From contig CM043946.1 in assembly GCA_014529385.2 (NCBI GenBank), positions 35,614,558 to 35,678,557 of the forward strand: a stretch of 64,000 bases of DNA, read 5' to 3'. This document shows, piece by piece, positions 10,601 to 22,105 of the stretch. This DNA comes from Adiantum capillus-veneris (Eukaryota; Streptophyta; Polypodiopsida; Polypodiales; Pteridaceae). The position numbers and the translations under genes are program-made. The notes beneath the pieces were generated by a model that was not told the origin of the DNA, did not search any database, and was given only the letters and a program-made list of their open reading frames with translations. Each line of letters starts with the position of its first letter. Within the stretch, counting starts at the first letter, position 1.

Positions 10601-12805
10601 TTGGGGAAAGGTAAGAGAGCATGATGCATTCATCTTGTTTGACCCTGGCTCTACTCACAACTTCATATCAACAGAGTTGGCTACCAATTGGGCATTCAAG
10701 CTATTGAGATGGGAGATATGGTAACGGCTGATGCAGTTTTCAAGGGACAACAAGCCTCTGTTACTCCCTTGATTGGGAAGTTGAGGCTTCATGTCCAAAG
10801 CTATGTCGACAAAGAAGACTTTTTCATCTCTCCTCTCGAACATGAGGATGTTATCTTAGGGGCACCATGGTTTGATTGCATGGATGCTAATATGAAGTTC
10901 CTTGAAAGGAGAATTTACTTCACTTACAGGGGAAAGAATATGTATATAGATGCTAGTGAGCGTGGTCACACTATTCCACTTGTAAATTCTCCTGCTTTTG
11001 ATAAATCAATGAAGAGCTCAGTTTCTGCGTATATGATTTTTGTCAAAGAGTCTCCAAAAGATCCTAATGTTTTATCAAAAGTAAATGGTAGGAATCAAGA
11101 AGAGCTAGACTTGTCTAATTTTCTAAAAGGATTCCAAGATGTGTTCATCGATGATATCCCTATGGACTTATCTCCAAAACGAGGGGACGATGACCATCGC
11201 ATTGAGCTCCTTCCTGGAAGCTCACCACCTAGCAAGCCTCCTTACCGAGTCTCACAAGCTCAACAAGAGGAGATCATGAGGCAAGTACAGGAGCTGGTAG
11301 ACAAAGGGATGGTGAGGCCTAGTTCCTCTCCCTTTTGTTCTCCAGTCCTTTTAGTGCAAAAGAAAGATGGTACATACCGCATGTGTGTGGGCTATCGAGC
11401 ATTAAACCATATCACTATCAAAAACAGATTTCTCATACCTTGGGTAGAAGATCTGTTTGATAAGCTACAAGGCTCTACCTACTTCAGTAGGATTGACCTT
11501 AAGAGTGGCTATCATCAAATAAGGATAGTGGATGAAGATATCTTAAAGACCGTGTTTTGCACAACGTTTGGTCTTATATGAATATCTAGTCATGCCTTTT
11601 GGTTTGACTAATGCACCAACTACATTCAATCGTCTAATGGAAAAAAAATTTAGACCATACCGCAAATTCACTGGAGTGTTCTTTGCTGATATCATCATCT
11701 ACTCCAAGTCTTTGGAGGAACATAAGCAGCATCTCCGAGTGGTTTTTCAAGCATTGAGGGAGAATAAGCTTTTTCTCAACCAAAAGAAAAGCGAATTTTT
11801 CCTTCAAGAGATTCAATACCTAGGCCATATTATCTCTCAAGATGGTATCCGTATGGATCCATCAAAGTTAGAGGTAATAAAAGCATGGCCTAACCCAAAG
11901 AATCTACATGAGCTAAGAAGCTTTATTCGTATGTGCGCATACTATAGACGTTTCATAGCAAAGTTCTCTCAAATAGCAGGACCACTACATGACTTAACTA
12001 AGAAGAATGTTAAGTATGTATGGACTGCTAAAGAGAAAATTGCTTTTGATAAGCTCAAGGAGAAGCTTACCTCCCAACCAGTCCTCATGCTTTCGGATCT
12101 CTCAAAACCATTTGAGGTCCAATGTGATGCTTGTGGTGATTGCCTTGGAATAGTTTTGCTTCAAGAATGGCATGCCATATCATATGAGAGCCGACGACTC
12201 AATACTAATGAACGAGTTTTGGGCATTTATAAGAAAGAGCTTTTAGCTATTCTACATGCCCTAGACACATGGAAGCACTACCTGTTGGGGACTCCATTTA
12301 TTCTGCAAACCGACCACCAAAGTCTCAAGTATTTTATGATGCAAACCAAGCTCTCCGACAAACAAATGAGGTGGGCAAATTTTCTTTCCAATTTAATTTT
12401 TATATTGCTCACATTGCTGGTAAGCATAATCAAGTGGCTGATGCACTTTCACGACGACCAAAAGTTAATGCAGTGTCTATTGCTACTCGCAATGACCTAT
12501 CTTTTATGATAGATGAGTATGCAACATAATATCAGCCCTTGCTTTGGGGAAGAAAGAGGAACCATTCACCTTGCAGGATGGTTATCTTCTCCACGGCAAT
12601 AGGCTATGTGTACACATTCCCTTCATGACAAAGTTATGTATGAATCCCATGCTCCTCCATATGCTGGGCATAGAGGTATTCAACCTACTCTATGAGGAGT
12701 AGAGACATACTTCTATTGGCCTACCATGAAAGTGGACATACAAGAGTGTGTTTCAAAATGTGTAGTATGCCAAAAGACCAAATATAATAGAGGGAAGCAA
12801 CCTGG
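10600..12805 (+). pseudogene. pol of Gypsy B: PR, RT, RNase H, integrase zinc domain
   Basis: The protease motif LFDPGSTHNFIS is near 10638; DPG instead of DTG/DSG occurs in some plant Gypsy elements. A frameshift near 10690 leads to the LGAPWF block and the RT start (PPYRVSQAQQEE, YFSRIDLKSGYHQIRI). A +1 frameshift near 11573 follows, then MPFGLTNAPTTFNRLM. The catalytic F-x-D-D box reads FFADIIIYS at 11679-11705, so the second aspartate (11691-11693) is replaced by Ile. RNase H runs about 12100-12390 (CDACGD, ELLAILHALDTWKHYL, TDHQSLKYF). After another shift comes HNQVADALSRRP and an H2C2 integrase zinc domain near 12650-12790 (two His, then SKCVVCQ). Copia-1 interrupts at 12810. Confidence 0.88.
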
Positions 12806-12809
12806 ATTA
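12805..12809. other. target site duplication of Copia-1, left copy
   Basis: GATTA immediately before the Copia-1 5' LTR, repeated exactly at 17943-17947 after the 3' LTR. The duplication lies inside the integrase coding frame of Gypsy B. Confidence 0.93.
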
Positions 12810-13036
12810 TGTTACCATATACATGTGGTAGTGATGTGTGTGAACACACTAGGACCGTCGGGGCATTTTTTCCCTCTTTAGGAGGTTTCTTCCCCCGTGC
12901 ATTGTATATACGCCCATCATTCTAGGGCTATCTATCTTTCCATTGCACACCAAGTAATACACTCTCTATTGTGTGCCTTGAGCTTTCTTCATCTTCTCCA
13001 AGCTGTGTGCGTTTCTCTGCAACCCTAATTCCAACA
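12810..13036 (+). repeat. 5' LTR of Copia-1
   Basis: 227 bp, TGTTACCATATACATG... to ...CCAACA, matching 17716-17942 with about ten substitutions, mostly C/T or G/A transitions. Confidence 0.93.
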
Positions 13037-13038
13037 AT

Positions 13039-13050
13039 TGGTATCAAAGC
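13039..13050 (+). other. primer binding site of Copia-1
   Basis: TGGTATCAAAGC, two bases after the LTR. It matches the iMet site TGGTATCAGAGC except for one base. Confidence 0.8.
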
Positions 13051-13398
13051 AGGTTGCATCCTCCCGGGCTTAGTCGTCAGCTGCTCCAGCACACGCCTGC
13101 TCACTTTCTCCAATTTCAATGAGCTTTGGCGAGCGTTCGCAGGCCGACAAATACTTCGGGACAACTCGCAGAGCTTGGTCTGCTCAGATTTTCGATTCGG
13201 GCTCATTTCGGCCTCCGTTTCCACTACAGGTAGTACTACACAAGCTAATTCGTCATTTTGTGTAAAATTTCTGTTAGTGTCGTTTTCTGCATAACAGGTG
13301 CCTTATAGTCTTCTACGGTTTGTGCTATATAGCACGTGCTGTTCCCGCTCTGTTTCTCCTATTTTCGGGCAGTTTTCACATCAGGTACAACATTTACC

Positions 13399-14430
13399 AT
13401 GGTTGACAACAACAACACAGATGTGTTCAAGATGTTTGCTACTGAAGACAGGTTGGATGGGGACAACTACCCTATGTGGGCTTATATGATGCAACATGTA
13501 CTTGTGTCAAAGGGCATCTGGAACATTGTGCATGGCATTGATGTACGTCTTGGTTCTGAGGATGTAGGCGATGTTGAGGATGTTGCAGGTCTTGCTGCAA
13601 GGATTGCTGTTGTGAGAGTTGTTTTGCCTACGGTAGAACAAGCTCGTTGGGATGTTAAGGATGCGTAGGCTCATGCATTGATTGCGTTGTCTGTGAAGCG
13701 CACCATTGTTCCTCACATCCGTTCAACGAAATCTGCAAAACAGGCTTGGGATATATTGGCTGGTCTTTATGCAAGTCGCAATGAGGCTAAAATTGCTTTG
13801 TTGCGTAAAGAGCTGGAGTCGAAGATTATGCATGAGGAAGATGATATGGACACTTTCCTTGCTAGTGTCAAGGATATCAATGAGCAACTTATTTCTGCAG
13901 GTGAAGTCATTTCAGACAGTTCCCTTGTGCAGACTGTTCTTGATGCCTTACCAGATTCTTACCAGACTTTTGCTAGTACTTGGAGACTTATGACCCAAGG
14001 AAATCCTGAAGTTGTCAAGTTCGATGCAGTATGCAGATTGCTGTTGCAAGAGTCACTTTCCAGAAAAAGCAGGACTAGGCAGCGTGCAGTTGAACAGGCT
14101 TTTATTGCTTCTCAAAGAAAGGGTGGTAACAACAATGCAGCCACTTCTTATGGTTATGCGGCGAGCGGTAAAAATACTGTTCCTAATGCTTCTGCTGGCA
14201 GCACTTCGTCTGGAAATTTTGGTGATAAGGGCAAAAAGAAGATGTGTTGCCATTATTGTAAAGCTAATGATCACTTGATCAAGTCATGTCCTAAGTTGAA
14301 GGCCAAAGAGGCTAAGAAGAAAGAGGGTGGTTCCACTGCAAATGCTGGTTCCACTACAAATGCAGCCATTGTTGAGTCTTCTGTGAAAGGAGACTGTGAT
14401 GCTGATGTTGACGCAGATGGGATTTTAGCG
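13399..14430 (+). pseudogene. gag of Copia-1 (UBN2-type) with zinc knuckle
   Basis: ATG at 13399 opens a Copia gag with the W-x-Y-M block (RLDGDNYPMWAYMMQHVL) and a UBN2-like core (AKQAWDILAGLYASRNEAK, LLRKELESKIMHEEDDM). It continues to a CCHC knuckle, CHYCKANDHLIKSCP, near 14248-14293. An in-frame TAG at 13666-13668 interrupts it where the reading frame otherwise continues unchanged, and a frameshift near 14430 separates it from the protease. Confidence 0.87.
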
Positions 14431-16100
14431 CAGAGTGCACTTATAATCCTGCTGTCCATGATGCATACTTGTCAGTTGCTGCAGATTCACATGTGTGGTA
14501 TTTCGACAGTGGTGCTACAAAGCACATTACCTCACATCGTGAATTGTTTACCTCTCTCGAGTCTGTCCCTCATGGGAATTCTGTCACTTGTGCCAACAAT
14601 GCCTCTTATCCAGTTCAGGGAGTTGAAAAGATTGTGCTTACTGCTGCTAATGGCAGTTCTTTCACACTTGTTGATGCACTTTATGTACATGGGATCAAGA
14701 AGAATCTCTTGTCTGTATCCGCACTTGCTAGACTTGGATTTGTAGTCAAATTTGTGGATGACAGATGTACAGTTCATGATCTCAGTTTTGGTGATGAAAT
14801 TGTTGCATCTGGCCTTTTGTGCCGTGGGCTGTATAAGCTCACTTTATATGACAAGTGTGGACAAAATTTTGCAAATGCTGTTGCAAATTCAAGGGCTATT
14901 TCAGCTGCAAAACTTTGGCATGCATGTTTGCCAGTTTGCTGCGTTTGCAGAAATGTAATATGGTTGCTTCTTTGCCGCCTCTTGAAGCACCTGTCAAACA
15001 TGTTTGTGAAGGCTGTATTTTGGGTAAGATGCAGCGTTCTAAGTTTCCAAAGGATGGTTCAGTTCGGGCCACATGCAAGTTGCAGCTTGTGCATAGTGAT
15101 GTTTGTGGACCCATGCAAACTCTGTCCTTGGGCAATTACCTGTACTTCATGACTTTCATTGATGATTACTCCAGGCATGCATGGGTATTTCCGCTTAAAG
15201 AGAAGTCCGAAGTTTTTATGTGCTTCAAACAATTTCTGGCTATGGCTGAAAATGTCTCGAAATGTACTATGGGCATCCTCCATTCCGAGGGGGGAGTATA
15301 TGTCTCATGAATTTAATGCATTTCTGGCTAGTCGTGGGATAAAACACCAATGTACAGTGCCTTATACACCTTAGCAAAATGGTGTTGCTGAGAGGATAAA
15401 CAGGTCACTGACGGAAATGGCACGATGTATGGCCAAAAGTCAAGCTTTGCCGCATTCTTTTTGGCTTGAAGCCATCATGTGTGCCACTTATGTACTTAAC
15501 AGGTGTCCTACAAAAGCTTTGCAGTCTATTACTCCATATGAAGCATGGCATGATAGAAAGCCTTCTATTGAGCACATGCGTGTTTTTGGTTGTTTGGCAT
15601 ATGCTTTGGTGCCACAAGTGCAGCGCAGAAAATTGGATGATAAGGCTGTCAAATGTATTTTTGTTGGTTATAGTGCTGAAAGCAAAGGTTACAGGTTGTA
15701 TCATCCACAAACAAAACGTATTCTGGTTTCACGGGATGTAGTGTTTGTGGAAGATTCTGTTCAGCCCTTGCTGTCATGTACTAGAGACAATAATGTAAGC
15801 TCACAGGACATTTATGACACTTTGTTGCCTCTTTTCAGTGGTGGAAATACGAATGTAAGTTCCAATGAGGCAAATGTACAACCTATGGAGGTTTCTGAAA
15901 ATAATACATATCAGCCTATTACTGATGCAGATGTACATGATGTACTTGATGAGGAAAGGGCTGAAAATGAGCAGGCTAGAGGTATGCCAAAATGGCTGGT
16001 GCACACTTTGCATGACAGTAAATTAGATGCACCTTTGTCTAGTCGTACTCGTTCAGGCTCTCACCATGCATCTTATGCATCATATTGTTATGCTTTGGCT
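14430..16100 (+). pseudogene. protease and integrase of Copia-1
   Basis: The protease motif WYFDSGATKHIT is near 14499. A GAG-pre-integrase region follows (ISAAKLWH), with a frameshift near 14930, then CEGCILGKMQRSKF and the integrase core. The first core aspartate is in HSDVCGP; FIDDYSRHAW follows. The region that should carry the second catalytic aspartate is damaged by a frameshift in a G run near 15290. TAG at 15372-15374 replaces the first Gln of the usual P-Q-Q-N-G motif, after which QNGVAERINRSLTEMARC keeps the glutamate. The C-terminal region runs to about 16050. Confidence 0.87.
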
Positions 16101-17640
16101 GTGTCTAGCTTACATGATGTTGAGGAGCCTCTGTCTTTTGATGAAGCACAGAATTCAAAAAATTGGATGGCTGCCATGCAATCAGAATATGATGCACTCA
16201 TAGAAAATGACACATGGACTTTATGTGATTTGCCTCCTGGCAAAAAGGCCATTGGTACGAAGTGGGTTTACAAGTTGAAACGCAAGCCAGATGGTGAGAT
16301 TGATCGCCATAAGGCTCGACTTGTTGCAAAGGGTTATGCAAAGCAAAAAGGCATAGATTATGAAGAGACTTTTGCCCCCACTTGTCGTATGACTACTGTG
16401 CGTTTTCTATGTGCATTGGCAACTCATTTTGGTTGGGATGTACATCAATCAGACATTGTTACTGCTTTCTTGAATGGTGACATATTTGAGGAAGTTTATG
16501 TAACGCAACCTCGCGGTTTTGTCATAAAAGGACAAGAGGACAAAGTGTGCAGATGTAAGAAGGCTTTGTATGGGTTGAAGTAATCTCCTCGTGCTTGGTA
16601 TGAGAAAGTTGACACTCATTTGGTCAAACAAGGTTTTCGTAATAGTCCAACAGAAAGCACATTGTATGTAAAGCGTGAGGGTGATGTACTTCTCATTGTG
16701 GTTCTTTATGTTGATGATTTGCTGATCACTGGACCAAATGAGAGACATATTGTTGAATTTAAGGCTTATTTGAATGCTACTTTCAAGATGAAATATTTGG
16801 GACTGTTGCATCATTACTTGGGTATACAGTTTAAGCAGTGTGATGGTGGTATTGCCTTGTGTCAAAAAAGTTACATAGAGACATTGCTATGTAAGTTTGG
16901 ACTTGAGGATTGCAAACCTATTGCCACTCCCATGGAAACAGGTTTGAAGTTGAGTCTACATGATGCTGGTGATCCTGCTGATGTCACTCTTTATCAAACT
17001 GATGTTGGCTGCCTCATTTATGTATGCAACACGAGGCCAGATATTCAGTTTGCAGTTTCACAGGTCAGCAGATTTATGCATAGCCCAGGGTCTAAGCATT
17101 GGCAGGCTGTCAAGAGGATTTTCCGCTACCTTAGTGGCACTTTACATCTTGGCTTGTTTTATCCCAAGGGGGGATCATTGCCACCAGACTTACATGCTTT
17201 TTCAGACTCAGATTGGGCTGGTTGTTTTGACACGCGAGTGTCCACAAGTGGTTTTTGTTTCATGTTTGGCAGTTCATGTATATCATGGTTGAGCAAGAAG
17301 AAATCTACTGTGGCCACTTCGAGTTGTGAGGCTGAGTACAGGGCAGTCTTCATAGCTACGGTTGAGTGTGTATGGCTCAGACGCCTTATGGCTTATTTGG
17401 GTGTTGGACAGGACACTGCCAACACTATCTACACTGACAGTCAGAGCGAATTGGCAGTTGCGAGGAACCCAATTTTTCATGCTCGCACAAAGCACATTGA
17501 GGTGCATTACCATTATGTCAGGGAGAGGCTCTCAGCAGGAGAGATCAGCCTGGCGTATGTGCCTTTTCACAATGGCATTGTCTCGTGAAAAGCTTGAAGC
17601 TTTTCGCAAAGCTTTGGGCTTACTCCCCTTTGTGGACTGA
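16100..17640 (+). pseudogene. reverse transcriptase and RNase H of Copia-1
   Basis: Copia RT blocks in order: NWMAAMQSEYDALIEN, GTKWVYKLKRKPDGEIDR, RLVAKGYAKQKGIDYEETF and DIVTAFLNGDIFEEVYV. TAA at 16581-16583 stands where KQSPRAWY usually begins. The catalytic box is intact as LYVDDLLIT (YVDD at 16707-16718). RNase H carries DSDWAGCFDTRVSTSGF, SSCEAEYRA and HARTKHIEVHYHYVRERL. A frameshift near 17570 precedes the usual end (ALSREKLEAFRKALGL), closing at 17638-17640. Confidence 0.9.
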
Positions 17641-17715
17641 TCATGTCCTCAGGGCATGGCACTTCCCTTTACTCATGTGCCAGCTCTCGTTCACCGCATC
17701 ACTCCAGAGGGGATT

Positions 17716-17942
17716 TGTTACCATATACATGTGGTAGTGATGTGTGTGAATACACTAGGACCGCCGGGGTATTTTTTCCCTCTTTAGGAGGTTTTTTCCC
17801 CTGTGCATTGTATACACGCCCATCATTCTAGGGCTATCTATCTTTCCATTGCACACCAAGTAATACACTCTCTATTGTATGCCTTGAGCTTCCTTCGTCT
17901 TCTCCAAGCTGTGTGCGTTTCTCTGCAACCCTAAGTCCAACA
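17716..17942 (+). repeat. 3' LTR of Copia-1
   Basis: 227 bp, pair of 12810-13036. It is followed by the second GATTA copy at 17943-17947. Confidence 0.93.
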
Positions 17943-19070
17943 GATTACTCCAGCCATTGCCTATCCAAAATTCACCATGGGAGAGTATATCCATGGATTT
18001 CATCTTTGGATTACCCAAGTCTATCCATGGGAATACGGGAATATGGACAATAGTTGACAGGTTTAGCAAACAAGCACACTTGATTCCCGTCAAAAAGACT
18101 ATTAAGGCACATCAAATGGCAACTCTCTTCATATCTCAGATTTTCAAGCACCATGGATTAGCCACATCCATCGTGTCAGATAGAGATCCTAGAATGACTA
18201 GTAATTTCTGGAAAGGTCTCTTTGAAAATCTAGAAACAAGATTGAACTTCTCTTTGGACTATCACCCACAAACGGATGGCCAAAGTGAGATAGTCAATTT
18301 TACAATACTCGATCTACTAAAGACTTATGTTTCAGAAGTAGATCAACGCTCACAATGGGAAAAGTACTTACCACTTGTAGAGTATGCTTACAATAATACT
18401 GTACATACTTCTACGGGAAAGGCACCTTTTGAGATCATTGAGGGAAGACCAAAAAGTCCCTTGCTACTTAAAGTACATGGGAAGATCTTCGCCGCTGATG
18501 AGTATAGCCGTGACCTACAAGAATCTTTTTAAAAGATTAAGGAGGCTATATGCATCTCTCAACAAAGGCAAAAAGCTGTTGTTGACAAGCACAGAAGGGC
18601 CTTAAATTCCAAGAAAATGATTGGGTCTTACTTAAGTCTCCTAAGGCTCGATTAAGGCAAACGACGGGCAAAAATCCTACGCGCCATCAAAAGTATTATG
18701 CTAAGCTAGCAAAAAGATACTACGGTCCTTTCCAAATCTTGAAGCCTATCAATGAGACAGCTTATCAACTCAAATTGCCCAACCATTGGCTCATACACAA
18801 TGCTTTCATGTGAGCCTACTTAAGCCCTACAAAGGAGAGCCACCAAGTGAACCAATTATTGAAGATCCACCCAAAGTTGAAGATCAAGAAGAGGTGCTAC
18901 AACCTGAAGCTATCCTTCGGCAGACCAAGGTACTAAGACATGGTAAGATTATCCGACGGTATCTTATTTATTTCAAAAATTATCCTTTTGAAGATGCTAG
19001 ATGGATGCAAGGAATACAGCTTAAGGATAGTATGAACCTTGTCAATGCTTACAATGCTACATTACAGTAA
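17943..19070 (+). pseudogene. Gypsy B integrase core, GPY/F tail and chromodomain
   Basis: This is the continuation of the element B integrase after the Copia-1 insertion. The core has SWESISMDF-like PWESISMDFIFGLP with the first aspartate, VSDRDPRMTSNFW with the second and HPQTDGQSEIVN with the glutamate. A stop after LQESF near 18530 is followed by the GPY/F region (YYGPFQILKPINETAYQLK) in another frame. From 18786 to the TAA at 19068-19070 runs LIHNAFHVSLLKPYKG-type sequence, ending in a chromodomain (KVLRHGKIIRRYLIYFKNYP, DARWM). Chromodomains in this position are thought to steer integration to marked chromatin. Confidence 0.9.
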
Positions 19071-19428
19071 TCAAATGTACAAATTTTCTTTAAATCACTC
19101 ATGTTTTTTTCTTATAAAACTAATTCCCTTTTTATTGTGCACAAATTTAAATAGTATGCATGCTTAGAATCATGTTTGTGAGGACGACGTCTCTCAAACA
19201 CCAAGTAGAATTTGTCACTCTACTTTGGGAGAATGAAATGGACTAAAGAGCAGACATTCTTGTGGCACATATGTCTCCCAAGCACCAAATGGATTAGTCA
19301 ACCATCTTGGAAAGATGTCGTAGGGGCAAAAGGGATCCTCTACCCGCTAAGTAAAATTGACTAATGACTACGACTTTATCTCTTCTACCTCATAGTCGAG
19401 GACGACTATGATTTCAAGAGAGAGGCAA
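19071..19428 (+). other. 3' non-coding region and polypurine tract of Gypsy B
   Basis: Non-coding DNA between the pol stop and the 3' LTR. It contains GTCGAGGACGAC near 19395-19406, the motif commonly found just before the purine tract in plant Gypsy elements, and AAGAGAGAGGCAA at 19416-19428 as the likely plus-strand primer. Confidence 0.75.
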
Positions 19429-20120
19429 TGTCATAAAATCTAATATCTAACCAACCCAAATGATTTTCTCATATTAAACTGATCATTTGATGTGGGAGAA
19501 TAATCGGGAACAAGGGTTAAGATATAGATGTGCTTATAGATCTATTTCAGCACGGGGCCAATGGTAAAGGGGCCCAAATGAGAAAAGGTCTATCAAAGAG
19601 CAAGGTTAACCAATGGAGCAAACGACCTTAGGGTTGTCTTCATTAAAGCCTCCAAAGGTAAGTGTGAAAAGCCTTAAGACATAGTCTTTACATTTTTACT
19701 CTTTAGTCACTAAGGTCCAAGCAGGCAAGGGGGCAGCTTGCTTAAACTAGGGTTGTGCTTAAGCAGGGGACCTGCCTGCTTACCAAGTTCAAAGTACTTG
19801 CTACTAATAAGGGGGCGATCCCTACAAAGGAGGGATTGTGGATAGTATGTGAGCATCTCACCAAGGACCCATACTCTTATGAAAGGAAAGGGGCCACATG
19901 TCAAGTGTAGAGGCACATTGCTCAAGCAGGCAAGGGGGTAGCTTGCTTAAGCAAGGGTTGTGCTTAAGCAAGGGGGGTGCTAGCTTAACCTCACAAGAGG
20001 GAAAGAAGGACACTTGTCAAGAGACTACACATCTTGCCCCAAAGGGAGCCAATCTCTCATTCGCTAGAGGTCTACATGGCCCAATAAGCTTCAAGGAAAG
20101 CCTAGGGACGGGGTCGACCT

Positions 20121-20195
<75 letters not shown>

Positions 20196-20927
20196 GAGCA
20201 TCCCACGAGCTCTCTCACTCTCATTGTTCCCTTCACACACTCTTGTGAAGCAAGGATTCCATCTCCTTCTCCAAGCTTGAGAAGTTGAGTGCCTACTACC
20301 ACAAGCTCTTGGCTATGGATGTAAATCCACACAAGAGAATGCTTATGCTTGCTTATCAATCTCTCTAATCTCCATTAACACCATGCTAAGCTATGCTACA
20401 AGAGCTATGAGTGATTATGTGCAAGGGGTTATTGCTTTCTCGTAGAGCTACTTCTACTTTTCTCTTCTTCCTCACTCCCTGCCAGCTCTCCTCACCTTTC
20501 ATGGTGTTTGACGTCTTGGGATTGAGGCTGGGCATTTTCCAAGTTCATGCTAATCATGTTTATTGTTCTTATACTTGGTAAGTGAAGCTTACCATCTTCA
20601 TCTCATCAAGTAGGTCTCAAGGAACACAAACAGTTGTATTGTAAACAAGTCTTCCTTCATGGAAGAATCTGTAATACAAATGACTATTGGAGGGGGGGGC
20701 GGCTCCAACTAATCCGGTCCTCTATTAATGTCAATTTCTCTAAACTCTCACTCTCTTTTACAAGTATTGATCATGCCATGTTAATGAAGTAATGTGTTAG
20801 TGTTGCTCTCTCCATCCAAGCACTTTCTTTTTCACTATAAATCTATACTCAAAAGAATGCTCAAGGAAATGCTCAATATGTTATTCACTTTCCGCTCAAC
20901 TCAAGTTAAAAGGCAAATTCCATTACA
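19429..20927 (+). repeat. 3' LTR of Gypsy B
   Basis: 1499 bp, TGTCATAAAATC to CCATTACA. The CT tract (20123-20190) is longer than in the 5' LTR. It is followed by ATCCG, the near-perfect copy of ATCTG at 7292-7296. Confidence 0.93.
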
Positions 20928-21115
20928 ATCCGTTGCCAATTTATTTTGTGATAAAGGATTGCAAAGGACTATCGCCTACTCTATCTTTATGCCTTCCCCA
21001 CATCCACCTGATATCCCCGCCTTGCCAAGGAGGCTACTGTGAGAATGATTGGCTATGATTTGAGAATGCTTTGGCTCTCCACCTTGCTAAAGAGGCTACT
21101 ATGATAATGGCTAGT
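20928..21115. repeat. short tandem copies of a CTTGCC...GGCTACTATGAGAATG unit
   Basis: Two diverged copies, near 21018 and 21081, of a unit of roughly 60 bp. A third relative lies at 29090-29130, just right of the LARD-like element, which therefore inserted into this small array. No coding is seen. Confidence 0.55.
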
Positions 21116-21980
21116 TGTAGGAAGGCATTTAGCACGACCTAATCACAACCCACACACAAATTTTCAAATCCGTTGATCGGCAACCCGACTAGGGCATGGA
21201 AGCACGAGCATCGAATGAATAGAAAGAGAGGATTCAACAGATCACCTCTCCAATGCAAGTAGATATTAGCCATGGCAAGACTAACTCTAAACATACTCTA
21301 ATCACTAATCTAACAACTCCTACACACATCAAGTCCACCGAAGTCCAACTTGCGATAGACTAGAAACCCCAAGCACACTAACCACACGTCAATCATGGCA
21401 CTTCATCAATAGCTACACACACGAGGTGAATGGTGCTAGAGCCTCATAAAACCTATCTACACACAAGCAAACAATAGGGCTCACACACTAATTACAAGAT
21501 TAAGACCCCAACTTAATCAACCTAATTAGTGATGCTAAATATCACAAATCGAATGCACTTCATGACAAGATAAAATGTAGAGAAGAAGTAGACTAATGAG
21601 AAAATAGGAATTAGATAAATCAAGAAGAGCTTACTCTAATTACAATGGTTAGCACTAGTCTCTCAAGCATAGACATTAAGCTCAAGGCTAAGCCATAGAG
21701 TGAACACTCAAGAGAGAGAGAGAGAGCTCTCAAAACTGGATCCTTAAGAGTGGATACTCAAGAATGAAGCCTCTTTGCATAAAGGCTTCCTTTTAAAGGC
21801 TTTCACCACAATCCCTTTTAGTATGGGTTTAAGCTTGAGCCCTCAAGCTAGCATATACAACTTTCAAACTCCAAGTGAGCCCAAGACTTATACAAAGTGA
21901 GTTGAAAATATTATGCACAACCATAGTATATCTCCCGCTTGATGCATATTTGGTGTAGCCTGTGTTAGCTGCAGCTAACA
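21116..21980 (-). repeat. LTR of the LARD-like element, left copy (3' LTR)
   Basis: 865 bp, TGTAGGAAGGC... to ...AGCTAACA on the plus strand. It lacks about 80 bp present in the right copy (around 28590-28670). Its outer minus-strand terminus is the 18-bp perfect palindrome TGTTAGCTGCAGCTAACA (21963-21980). Confidence 0.9.
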
Positions 21981-22105
21981 TTCCCCCCTTCCTAATTTGG
22001 CGCACGTCCGCGTGTGCCACAGCTAACATTCCCCCCTTCCTAATGTTAGCCGCAGCTAACATTCCCCCCTTCCTAATTTGGCGCACGTCCTCGTGTGCCA
22101 GTGAA
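21975..22105 (-). repeat. triplicated polypurine tract and LTR-edge motif
   Basis: The motif CTAACATTCCCCCCTTCCTA (plus strand) occurs at 21975, 22023 and 22056. Copies 1 and 3 also share the following TTGGCGCACGTCC segment, 81 bp apart. Read on the minus strand, each is a purine tract joined to an LTR start, so the 3' end of the internal region carries three potential plus-strand priming sites. Confidence 0.85.

Larger units (their letters stand above)
12810..17942 (+). mobile_element. Ty1/Copia element Copia-1 inserted in Gypsy B integrase
   Basis: A 5.1-kb element with 227-bp LTRs (12810-13036 and 17716-17942), a perfect GATTA duplication, a PBS at 13039-13050, a purine tract CCAGAGGGGA near 17704-17713, and the Copia order gag-PR-INT-RT-RNase H. 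The LTRs differ at about ten positions by eye (about 4%), so the insertion is not recent. Several stops and frameshifts disable it. The short LTRs and compact size fit small-LTR Copia lineages such as Ale/Retrofit, but the lineage is not certain. Confidence 0.93.
7297..20927 (+). mobile_element. Ty3/Gypsy chromovirus B, full length, nested host
   Basis: A complete but inactive element: LTRs at 7297-8779 and 19429-20927, both TG...CA; iMet PBS at 8781; gag; PR-RT-RNase H-integrase; a chromodomain; and a purine tract at 19416-19428. The flanks are ATCTG (7292-7296) and ATCCG (20928-20932), a 5-bp target duplication with one mismatch. The 13.6-kb span includes the 5.1-kb Copia-1 insertion, so the element itself is about 8.5 kb. 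Coding is broken by several frameshifts and a stop. The C-terminal chromodomain places it among chromoviruses. Confidence 0.92.
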
